A stretch of 5,490 bases of DNA from Bryobacterales bacterium (GTDB lineage: Bacteria > Acidobacteriota > Terriglobia > Bryobacterales > Bryobacteraceae). Within the stretch, counting starts at the first letter, position 1. Each line of letters opens with the position of its first letter. Positions 1 through 4,955 of the stretch are shown piece after piece. The notes beneath the pieces are model-generated. The model ran no database searches and was not told the origin of the DNA. It saw nothing but the letters and a program-made list of their open reading frames with translations. Location: assembly GCA_009697495.1 (NCBI GenBank), contig SHUN01000254.1, positions 1 to 5,490 on the forward strand, read 5' to 3'. Position numbers and translations under genes: made by a program.

Positions 1-42
1 CCAAACCTTTTTCGCCGCCGGCACTTTGCCTGAGAAGGAGTA
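1..42 (+). repeat. Direct repeat, copy 1 (HtrA 3' end)
   Basis: Positions 1-42 match 1217-1258 at 40 of 42 bases, with a perfect 35-bp run from 8 to 42. Both mismatches are third-codon-position changes, so this is paralogous coding sequence and not a mobile-element terminal repeat. Confidence 0.9.
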
Positions 43-43
43 G
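1..43 (+). CDS. HtrA/DegP-like serine protease, C-terminal tail only (5' end outside window)
   Basis: Only the last 13 codons and a TAG stop (41-43) are inside the window, reading QTFFAAGTLPEKE. The call rests on the second copy of this tail at 1217-1259, which follows a recognisable PDZ domain of a Do/HtrA periplasmic protease. The two tails differ in the last 43 bp only at synonymous positions (CAA/CAG and ACC/ACG) and in the stop codon (TAG versus TAA). Nothing can be said about the protease domain of this copy. It ends 9 bp before the antitoxin-like gene at 53, so the two may share a transcript. Confidence 0.6.
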   Translation, partial: QTFFAAGTLPEKE

Positions 44-52
44 CCCAGCGAT

Positions 53-271
53 ATGACCACCAAAGAAACGCTGCACGAGCTCGTTGACCTGTTGCATGAC
101 GATCAAGCCGACCTCGCTCGAATGTGTTTGGGGGACCTCGCTGATGCGGCCGATTCCGAAGGCCCCTCCCTCGACGCGGCGACCCTAGCCTCGTTGGACC
201 GTGGACTAGCTGACGCCGCCGCTGGGCGGATAAAACCGATCAGCCAATACGAGCGCGACCGCGGAATGTGA
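53..271 (+). CDS. Antitoxin-like protein of a type II toxin-antitoxin module
   Basis: A 72-aa, acidic, mostly helical-looking protein without Cys pairs or a signal peptide. The N-terminus (TKETLHELVDLL, residues 3-14) resembles small antitoxins that begin with a short helical repression/dimer region, and the C-terminus (RGLADAAAGRIKPISQYERD, residues 50-69) resembles the toxin-wrapping tail of RelB/ParD/Phd-like partners. The main support is context: the stop overlaps the start of a RelE/ParE-like reading frame (ATGTGA, toxin GTG at 268), the usual antitoxin-first arrangement with translational coupling. The expected role is to bind and neutralise that toxin and autorepress the pair. The start at 53 has only a distant AAGGAG (35-40, 12 nt away). 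I cannot place it in a named antitoxin family. Confidence 0.65.
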   Translation: MTTKETLHELVDLLHDDQADLARMCLGDLADAADSEGPSLDAATLASLDRGLADAAAGRIKPISQYERDRGM

Positions 272-549
272 ATTACCGTGTCGTAATTGCCCACGAGGCC
301 GAAAAGGTATTGAACCGCCTTGACCGTCCAACGTAGCAACGTATCCGCACGCGGTTCAGGCAACTCGCCGTCGATCCCTTCGATCCCCGATTGTCGGCTC
401 CGCTGACCGAACGCGCCGGTGTCCGCAAGTCTCGAGTTGGCGGTTGGCGTATCCTGTTCATTGTCGACCGCGAGGCGAGAGTGCTCACCCTCCTAACCGT
501 GGATACCCGCGGACAGGTCTACAAGCACTCCCAAATTTCGACGTCTTAG
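268..549 (+). pseudogene. RelE/ParE-family toxin, interrupted by an in-frame TAG
   Basis: From GTG 268 the frame reads MNYRVVIAHEAEKVLNRLDR, then PT, then TAG at 334-336, and stays open to TAG 547-549. The part after the stop contains RVGGWRILFIVD and LLTVDTRGQVYK, matching the RelE/ParE core strands and the conserved basic residues near the end (R-x-x-x-W-R and R-G-x-V-Y). In this family such proteins are ribosome-dependent mRNA interferases or gyrase poisons. The nonsense codon falls at codon 23, where Gln (CAG) would fit the helix (TQQRI), so one C-to-T change explains it. No plausible restart keeps the fold. The natural end is probably near 525; the remaining codons run into HtrA-like sequence. 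Family identity is fairly sure. Loss of function is inferred and depends on the TAG not being a sequencing error. Confidence 0.75.
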
Positions 550-1259
550 CGACGAACCCCGGCAACTCCAGCGGCCACCAGCGCGTCGGCTTCGCCCTTC
601 CCGCCATCCAATTGGCCGCGCCAAGCGCGGCTCCATCGGCATCTCCTGGAACAAGTCCGAAAAGTCGGAAGTCCTCACAGGTGCCGGTGTCGCCAATGGC
701 CACGCCGAAAAGCCCGGTGTCACATCCTCGCCATCAACCGCAAGAGGATCAAGAACGGCAACATGAAATGGTTGCCATCGTTGCCGAACCCCCCGTCGAC
801 CGAGGCGGCAAGAAGCTCGACCTGACCGTACTCGTCCAGGACCGCGTCGAAGTTTTCAAGGATGACGAACGCTTCGCCCGTCACCGCGATGAGATCGAAA
901 TCCCCACGAAGGTCGAAGGTTCCCCCGCCAAGTTCGGCATCTCCATCCGCTCCATGTCGGCCAGCGAGAAGGAGACTCTCAAACTCGGCGCCAAGTTCGG
1001 CATCTACCTCACCAGAGTCGAGGAAAACTCCTTCGCCGCCGAAATCGGCATCCAGGAGAAGGACGTGATCATCAGCGTCAACCGCCAGCCGGTCACCTCG
1101 CTCGACGATCTCCGCAAAGCGCAAAGCACGCTAAAACCCGGCGACGCCGTGGCCTTCCGCGTCATGCGCCCCCTCCCCGCCGCCGCCGCTAACCGCAAAT
1201 CGACCGAAGCCCCGTACCAGACGTTTTTCGCCGCCGGCACTTTGCCTGAGAAGGAGTAA
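540..1259 (+). pseudogene. HtrA/DegP-like protease fragment with two PDZ domains, 5'-truncated and frameshifted
   Basis: The recognisable sequence starts at the protease active-site end: ATNPGNSSG (549-575), where Do proteases have NPGNSGG with the catalytic Ser, then RVGFALP (582-602), with the stretch normally between them deleted. PDZ1 is split over three frames: GSIGISWNKSEKSEVLTGAG plus VANG in frame 2 (629-700), ILAINRKRIKNGN in frame 1 (724-762), and EMVAIVAEPPVDRGGKKLDL in frame 0 (from 765). From 765 to the TAA at 1257-1259 the frame is intact and holds PDZ2 (KFGISIRSM, then IYLTRVEENSFAAEIGIQEK, DVIISVNRQPV, AVAFRVMRPLP) and the tail QTFFAAGTLPEKE. The catalytic His and Asp regions are absent. 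A 271-codon frame from ATG 444 spans all this by chance: its first part lies out of frame over the toxin remnant. Functional protease output is very unlikely. Confidence 0.8.
1217..1258 (+). repeat. Direct repeat, copy 2 (HtrA 3' end)
   Basis: Second copy of the 42-bp direct repeat found at 1-42, at the 3' end of the HtrA pseudogene. The two copies bracket the toxin-antitoxin pair. Confidence 0.9.
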
Positions 1260-1286
1260 ACCGTTAACAAACCCAAGGGGAAGGGC

Positions 1287-1304
1287 TTTCCGCGAAAGCG
1301 GAAA
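1287..1304. repeat. Perfect hairpin, 7-bp stem with GAAA tetraloop
   Basis: TTTCCGC (1287-1293), GAAA loop (1294-1297), GCGGAAA (1298-1304), 28 bp after the HtrA pseudogene stop. A GNRA tetraloop on a perfect stem would be stable in RNA. There is no T-run after it, so a standard intrinsic terminator is doubtful; it could be a chance fold or an mRNA 3'-end stabiliser. Confidence 0.4.
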
Positions 1305-1330
1305 CGCAACAGCAGAAGCAACACGCCCAC

Positions 1331-1466
1331 CGCACAATCGAGCGTCTGGCCCCGGAAAAGCTCTCCGCCGTCGTCGGCCTCCTGGCAAATTTTGCTCGAT
1401 CCTTTCGACCTTGCGCTGGCCACCGCCGAGATCGACGACGAGCCCGTCACCGAGGAAGAACGCCGC
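1331..1466 (+). pseudogene. Antitoxin-like gene remnant with one-base insertion
   Basis: Frame 2 from 1331 reads RTIERLAPEKLSAVVGLL (to 1384). Removing G1385 joins it to frame 0, which reads QILLDPFDLALATAEIDDEP and then VTEEERR (1386-1466). The joined product has the layout of small antitoxins paired with RelE-like toxins: an N-terminal 'LPPEKL..VVGLL' helix, a hydrophobic LDP segment, then an acidic DDEPVTEEER linker. No start codon precedes 1331 in frame (a TAA lies at 1265-1267), the sequence loses sense after 1466, and no toxin-like frame follows. It looks like the residue of a second toxin-antitoxin locus. Identity rests on motif resemblance only. Confidence 0.55.
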
Positions 1467-1773
1467 CCACAAGCAGACAACTTTTCCCCGTTCCCTTTCC
1501 GCCCAGAACTTTGCCGAAAATCGTCTCGATCCGCCGGAATACCCGGAGGCTCGTTTGGTTCGCTGCGTATCCTCGATCATCAGGACAGACCCTTCCACCG
1601 CCGCCGTCGAGAAACAGGAACTGACCAGTTTTCTCACAATCCATGACCGCCCAAGGTCAATTGCCAGAATGTCAGCGGCGCTGAACTCCGCACTTCCCAA
1701 AAATGCCGTTCGAAACTCATAGCCAGGCGAATCGACTCAGGGAAAGTCGATATTGGCCCTCATCGTGCTCTCA

Positions 1774-1802
1774 TTGACGTGATCGAACCGGAAATCTTAG
1801 AT
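1774..1802 (+). promoter_or_regulatory. Weak candidate promoter for the collagen-like lipoprotein gene
   Basis: TTGACG (1774-1779) matches five of six bases of the sigma-70 -35 box. After a 17-bp spacer comes TTAGAT (1797-1802), a poor -10 match (three of six). The location, about 50 bp before the ATG at 1850, is sensible. Confidence 0.3.
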
Positions 1803-1836
1803 CAAATCGGAATTCCAGTCTGACAGATAGCATCAC

Positions 1837-1841
1837 GGAGG
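1837..1841 (+). promoter_or_regulatory. Shine-Dalgarno site of the lipoprotein gene
   Basis: GGAGG lies 8 nt before ATG 1850. It is the only textbook ribosome binding site in the window and supports both the start and the reality of this small gene. Confidence 0.8.
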
Positions 1842-1849
1842 AAAATCAA

Positions 1850-2137
1850 ATGAGAGCGCTGCGTATCTTTTCGGTATCGGCTATGTTATTTGTTGGCGGC
1901 TGCAACTTAGGCCCACAACCGCCTGCCCCGGCAGGACCGGCAGGACAGCCGGGCCAGACCGGGCAAACAGGTCAACCAGGCCAGCCAGGCGAGCCAGGGC
2001 AAACGGGTCAAGCTGGACAGACGGGCGATACCGGACAGAAGGGTCAGACCGGCGAAACGGGCAAAGCCGCGCCGTGCCCGGCCGGACAGCATCGTTCTAC
2101 TTCCGAGTCGGGAAAAGCGATTTGCGTGCCGCACTAG
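1850..2137 (+). CDS. Small lipoprotein with collagen-like Gly-X-Y repeats
   Basis: A 95-aa protein. Residues 1-17 form a lipoprotein signal peptide (basic MRALR, then a hydrophobic core) ending in the lipobox VGG-C18; Cys18 would be lipidated and the protein anchored, probably in the outer membrane since residue 19 is Asn and not Asp. After a short Pro-rich spacer come fifteen uninterrupted Gly-X-Y triplets (residues 29-73), mostly GQT and GQP with a few charged ones (GEP, GDT, GQK, GET, GKA). The tail (residues 74-95) has two cysteines, C76 and C92, that could form a disulfide. Bacterial collagen-like repeats can form trimeric triple helices, so a short surface stalk is a reasonable inference; fifteen triplets is near the short end for a stable helix. 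It stands alone with its own ribosome binding site. Partner and function are unknown. Confidence 0.85.
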   Translation: MRALRIFSVSAMLFVGGCNLGPQPPAPAGPAGQPGQTGQTGQPGQPGEPGQTGQAGQTGDTGQKGQTGETGKAAPCPAGQHRSTSESGKAICVPH

Positions 2138-2436
2138 GCGGAACGGAGTTGTGAGGAAGTCCTCCTTGTGCCGAGATGAGATAAGCTCTGCCATCGGCGG
2201 GCGGGCGGCGACTTCGGCGACCTTCCGCTCCGCCTGTTCACCCGTCTCCCCGACCGAAGTATCGCCGTCAGCTTCGGCCCCGCCTCCACGGTTCCTCCGA
2301 CAGCCATGGGGTTCGCCGAACGCTTACGATGCAAGACACGAGCCCTGAGATTTCTGACGCCTTCCTCCGGCGCGCGGCTTTGTTACGTGGACAGCAGCGG
2401 CTCGTTTACGCTCGCGGCTCGGTAACGGTGGCGCAT
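2138..2436. other. Convergent intergenic stretch, no recognisable gene
   Basis: This lies between the 3' ends of the lipoprotein gene and larE. I see no clear intrinsic terminator for either. One plus-strand frame (2180-2422, stop TAA 2423-2425) is open for 81 codons and reads somewhat protein-like (GDLPLRLFTRLPDRSIAVSF), but it has no good start or ribosome binding site and no family I recognise. Confidence 0.6.
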
Positions 2437-3288
2437 TCAGGACGTGATGGCTTCGTTGAGTGAACCCTGGCGGTAGCCTTGGAGATCCAGCGTGACGTAA
2501 TGGAAGCCGAGGGGCTTGAAGATTTCGACAAATTTGGCGGCCATTTCTGGCTCTAGCGCCTTGGCGAGTTCTTCGACGGCGACTTCGATCCGGACAAGAT
2601 CGCCGTGGAAGCGGGTACGGAATTGGCGGAAGCCGAGTGCTTTCAGCGACTCCTCGCCGTCTTCGACGGTCTTGATCCGCTCTTTCGTAACTTCGGTGCC
2701 GTACGGAATGCGGGAACTAAGACAGGCGGCGGCGGGGCGATCCCAAGTGGGGAGGCCGGCCAGGCGGCTGAGCTCGCGGATTTCCGATTTGCGGAGGCCC
2801 GCTTCGACGAGCGGGGCTTTGACGTTGTGGGCCAGCGCCGCGCCTTGGCCGGGACGCCAATCGCCAAGATCATCGACGTTGACGCCGTAAACGACGTTGG
2901 CGACGCCGCGTTCTGCGCAGACTTTATCGAGGCGGCTAAAGAGTTCGTCTTTGCAGTGGAAACAGCGGTTTTTGTCGTTCTTGATGTAGTCGGGATTATC
3001 GAATTCGAAGGTTTCGATATATTCGTGGCGGATGCCGAATTGAGCGGCGAAGTCTTCGGCGTCGCGTTTGTGGGAAGCGGGGATGGAGGCGGAATCGGCA
3101 GTGATGGCGACGGCGTTGGGGCCCAGCGCCTGGACGGCGGCCCAGGCGAGATAGGCCGAATCGGTCCCGCCGGAATAGGCGACGATGACCTGGCCCATGT
3201 CTTTCAGGATTTCCAGCAGGGCTGCCTGCTTGAAGCGGAGATCGGGCTCGTTGATTGGGGGCGGGACAAGTTGGACGAGCGATGCCAT
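2437..3288 (-). CDS. larE: LarE-type ATP-dependent sacrificial sulfur transferase
   Basis: LarE activates the carboxylates of the LarB product by adenylation and converts them to thiocarboxylates, building the nickel-pincer cofactor of lactate racemase and related LarA enzymes in the cytoplasm. From Met at 3288 the protein is 283 aa, close to the family norm. It has the PP-loop SGGTDS (39-44) after strand VIVAY, the pair RCFHCK (C109, C112), VVYGVNVDD (132-140), RPAAACLSSRIPYG (184-197) with C189 where the sacrificial cysteine is expected, and two arginines (R224, R226) about 35 residues later as in characterised LarE. C109, C112 and C189 together resemble the subset thought to carry an Fe-S cluster and reuse sulfur; that is inference. 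An upstream Met (3324) would add 12 residues but overlaps the divergent kinase remnant and has no clear ribosome binding site. larB, larC and larA are not in this window. Confidence 0.92.
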   Translation of the reverse strand: MASLVQLVPPPINEPDLRFKQAALLEILKDMGQVIVAYSGGTDSAYLAWAAVQALGPNAVAITADSASIPASHKRDAEDFAAQFGIRHEYIETFEFDNPDYIKNDKNRCFHCKDELFSRLDKVCAERGVANVVYGVNVDDLGDWRPGQGAALAHNVKAPLVEAGLRKSEIRELSRLAGLPTWDRPAAACLSSRIPYGTEVTKERIKTVEDGEESLKALGFRQFRTRFHGDLVRIEVAVEELAKALEPEMAAKFVEIFKPLGFHYVTLDLQGYRQGSLNEAITS

Positions 3289-3295
3289 AGAATTG

Positions 3296-3301
3296 ATTAT
3301 A
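3296..3301 (-). promoter_or_regulatory. Candidate -10 box of larE, implying a leaderless transcript
   Basis: On the minus strand, a perfect TATAAT is followed by seven bases (CAATTCT) and then the ATG at 3288. A sigma-70 start site about seven bases after the -10 would fall at or next to the A of the ATG, and no Shine-Dalgarno sequence is present. The -35 region (ATGAGG at 17-bp spacing) is weak. Confidence 0.5.
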
Positions 3302-3313
3302 CGAACTATATTC

Positions 3314-3777
3314 GGTGGCCTCATCTCGCATTACCGAATCACCGGGGAGCTTGGTTCCGGCGCGAGGCGAAGACGGCGGCGTCCCTGGACGACCGGAACA
3401 TCTGTATGGTGCATGAGATCGGCGAAGCCAACGGGCAGATTTTCCTGGAGATGGGCTACATTGACGGGCCGGAGTTGGGGGCGAAGATCAAGGAGGCCCG
3501 CTGCCATTGGACGAGGCGCTGCGAATCGCCATTGTGGCTGAGGGGCTTCGCGCGGCGCATCTGCGCGGGATTCGCTGCACACTCCCGCATTACAAAGAGT
3601 GAGTTTGGCGAATGGCCGGTCTGGCTGCCTGACAACCGGCGGATACTATTCGTGGCGGATGGGAAGTCGTTCCACGTCGCCGTACTGGGTCCGCCGAGGC
3701 TGACGCGCGAAGGAAGGACGGCGCATTTCTCGCGTCGCGTAACGGAAGCGGATATCTGGATTTTCACGTTGCGATAA
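3314..3777 (+). pseudogene. Ser/Thr protein kinase with TolB-like propeller tail, heavily deleted
   Basis: Pieces of a bacterial Hanks-type kinase appear in order but in different frames. Frame 2: GLISHYRITGELGSG (3317-3361), the strand-1 and P-loop start. Frame 1: ASLDDRNICMVHEIGEANGQ then IFLEMGYIDGPELGAKIKE (3379-3495), the region from helix C through the hinge. Frame 0: PLPLDEALRIAI then VAEGLRAAHLRGI (3498-3572), helices D-E ending where HRDLKPEN should begin. Then, back in frame 1, WPVWLPDNRRILFVADGK and GPPRLTREGRTAHFSRRVTE plus ADIWIFTLR, with stop TAA 3775-3777, the last blades of the C-terminal propeller. The P-loop end, the ATP-binding Lys, the catalytic HRD and DFG loops, the membrane segment and most of the propeller are missing. 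Intact relatives are membrane kinases of several hundred residues. This copy cannot be an active kinase. Confidence 0.82.
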
Positions 3778-3840
3778 GGGGATGTAAATAAACTCTAAGC
3801 GGCGTACACCTTGGACGGCTTACACTAGTCGAAGAGAAAT

Positions 3841-4650
3841 ATGTTTAGCTTCCGCCGAGGGTTCTCCTCGCTCCCCTTCCAAGTTGCACTGGTTGCCGGC
3901 CTTTATGGGCAGGCTGTACCACAGACGCCGGCTCCGGCAAAGCCGACGCAAACCGGTTCGGCATCGGTGTCGACGGATTTGAAAAAACGCTCCTACGTGA
4001 AACGGATATCGGTTGGCGCGACGCTGTCGGTGCTGGCGCAGGTTCCGTTATTGAACGGCGGGTTTTCAGAAGCGAAACCCACTTTTATTCTGAATTCGAC
4101 GACGGCGGCGGGGGGGTATCAGGTCGGCTGGGGCGGTAACGTGCAGGTTCGGCTGCCGAACAAATTCGCGGTTGCAGGCAGTTTGCTGCTGCACAAGTCG
4201 GGGCATGGATCGACGATCGACACGTATGTGGGCACGGACAACCCGAACACGCCGCTTGACGACCGGGCGCACACGACGGTGGAAGAAGCGTCGATTGTGA
4301 ACTACTGGGACTACACGTTGATGCTGCGGCGGTACACGAAGGACCATGAAGCGGCCGGGCACCGGGCATTTTATGGCGGCGGGTTCAACTTCCGCGATGT
4401 CCGGAAAATCCGTTCGGAAAGGGAGACGACGCTGGGGGCGACGACGACCCACGATACGAAGCCGATTCTGCCGACGCGGGACATTGGGCGGGGAATCACG
4501 GGCTCGGTGGGGGCGCAGTTTATGGATGATTTCGGAGTGAAGCTGGTGCCGGAGTTCCGGTACACGCGGTGGCTGCAGCCGTCGTTTAACTCGCAATCGA
4601 CGTTGGCGCGGAAGAATCAGTTTGAGGCGATTGTTTCGATAACTTTTTAG
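3841..4650 (+). CDS. Predicted outer-membrane beta-barrel-type protein
   Basis: A 269-aa secreted protein I cannot assign to a named family. Residues 1-25 look like a Sec signal peptide (RR near the start, hydrophobic FQVALVAGL, likely cleavage after GQA). A Pro/Thr/Ser linker (about 26-45) follows, then stretches of alternating polar and hydrophobic residues typical of barrel strands: RISVGATLSVLAQV, YQVGWGGNVQVRL, FAVAGSLLLHKS, WDYTLMLRRY, RAFYGGGFNFRDV, ITGSVGAQFM, VKLVPEFRYTRWL and a final FEAIVSITF. The C-terminal Phe with alternating hydrophobics is the usual sorting signal for outer-membrane barrels; about eight strands would fit. There are no cysteines. ATG 3841 is preceded by a weak purine run (GAAGAG, 3831-3836), and TACACT (3821-3826) could be a -10 box without a good -35. 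Function unknown. Confidence 0.75.
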   Translation: MFSFRRGFSSLPFQVALVAGLYGQAVPQTPAPAKPTQTGSASVSTDLKKRSYVKRISVGATLSVLAQVPLLNGGFSEAKPTFILNSTTAAGGYQVGWGGNVQVRLPNKFAVAGSLLLHKSGHGSTIDTYVGTDNPNTPLDDRAHTTVEEASIVNYWDYTLMLRRYTKDHEAAGHRAFYGGGFNFRDVRKIRSERETTLGATTTHDTKPILPTRDIGRGITGSVGAQFMDDFGVKLVPEFRYTRWLQPSFNSQSTLARKNQFEAIVSITF

Positions 4651-4673
4651 TACCACGCGCCGGGTCTAATCCC

Positions 4674-4701
4674 CCCGCCTTTAGGCGGGCTGCTTTCAGC
4701 C
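4674..4701. repeat. Hairpin pair with TTTA and CTTT loops
   Basis: Hairpin 1: CCCGCC (4674-4679), TTTA loop, GGCGGG (4684-4689). Hairpin 2: GGCTG (4688-4692), CTTT loop, CAGCC (4697-4701). They overlap by two bases, so in RNA they would compete or stack. The first starts 23 bp after the stop at 4650 and could help end that transcript, though no T-run follows. Confidence 0.65.
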
Positions 4702-4834
4702 ACGGTACTTCGGAGTGAGTTGAGGCCGGGGATTGGCGAACTATGTCCGGGGCGTTTTTCCAGAGCCGTGGCGGCACTGTGGGGACTCGGCCTTGCAGCG
4801 CGTTGCCACTGCGAGCGTCCGGTCCAGCCTTCTT

Positions 4835-4897
4835 GCGGCTTTAGCCGCGCCCTGCGACTTTCAGTCGCCAGCCAACCCCACCGACTTCAGGCGGTGG
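4835..4897. repeat. Three tandem hairpins related to the pair at 4674
   Basis: Hairpin 3: GCGGC (4835-4839), TTTA loop, GCCGC (4844-4848). Hairpin 4: GCGACT (4854-4859), TTC loop, AGTCGC (4863-4868). Hairpin 5: CCACCG (4878-4883), ACTTCAGG loop, CGGTGG (4892-4897). Stems differ in sequence while the centres CTTTAG, CTTTCAG and CTTCAG recur on the plus strand, which suggests a repeat family resembling REP elements or the subterminal hairpins of single-strand (Y1) transposons. No transposase is present. Confidence 0.6.
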
Positions 4898-4909
4898 TTG
4901 TTTAGTTTC

Positions 4910-4924
4910 ATGTAAACTTTACAT
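4910..4924. promoter_or_regulatory. Perfect 15-bp palindrome upstream of the VWA gene, candidate operator
   Basis: ATGTAAA, C, TTTACAT, 7-bp arms around one base, 31 bp before the ATG at 4956. Its position, AT-rich character in GC-rich surroundings and perfect symmetry fit a dimeric regulator site. I cannot name the regulator. Confidence 0.5.
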
Positions 4925-4955
4925 TCTCGATTTGGGCGGGCCGCGTCCCAGTACT

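Larger units (their letters stand above)
1467..1849. other. Stretch without a recognisable gene
   Basis: Several frames are open for 60-100 codons here on both strands, as expected in GC-rich DNA, but none shows a family motif or a supported start. One start-less frame, 1647-1820, ends in a protein-like run (VDIGPHRALIDVIEPEILDQ) and may be the residue of a further decayed gene. The 3' part holds the upstream region of the lipoprotein gene. Confidence 0.6.
4651..4955. other. Intergenic region with clustered hairpins and an operator-like palindrome
   Basis: A 305-bp gap with no supported coding frame. It holds five short inverted repeats, a pair at its left end and three near its right end, then a 15-bp palindrome before the VWA gene. 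The middle (about 4705-4830) shows nothing recognisable. Confidence 0.7.

Noticed and set aside
444..1259. 271-aa plus-strand protein as a real gene
   Set aside because: Its first part reads toxin sequence out of frame and its middle crosses PDZ1 pieces that belong to other frames; treated as an HtrA pseudogene.
1287..1304. Hairpin considered as an intrinsic terminator of the HtrA pseudogene
   Set aside because: No T-run follows the stem, so it is kept only as an unexplained hairpin.
1131..1700. 189-aa minus-strand frame
   Set aside because: No start signal or family motif; it lies opposite the HtrA tail and antitoxin remnant, which explain the plus strand.
1647..1820. Start-less 58-codon frame ending in a protein-like run
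   Set aside because: No start codon or ribosome site and no family recognised; possibly a decayed gene end, but not supportable as a feature.
1911..2066. Repeat-rich stretch considered as a CRISPR or tandem DNA repeat
   Set aside because: The periodicity is 9 bp or less and follows Gly-X-Y codons; there are no spacers.
2180..2425. 81-codon open plus-strand frame between the lipoprotein gene and larE
   Set aside because: The only in-frame ATG is late (2306), there is no ribosome site, and no family is recognised; open frames this long are common in GC-rich DNA.
2605..3777. 390-aa plus-strand frame
   Set aside because: Up to about 3288 it is antisense to larE, which has clear motifs. Only the 3' part matches something, as one frame of the kinase-propeller remnant.
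4066..4656. 196-aa minus-strand frame
   Set aside because: Arg- and Pro-rich shadow of the outer-membrane-type gene, without domain or start support.
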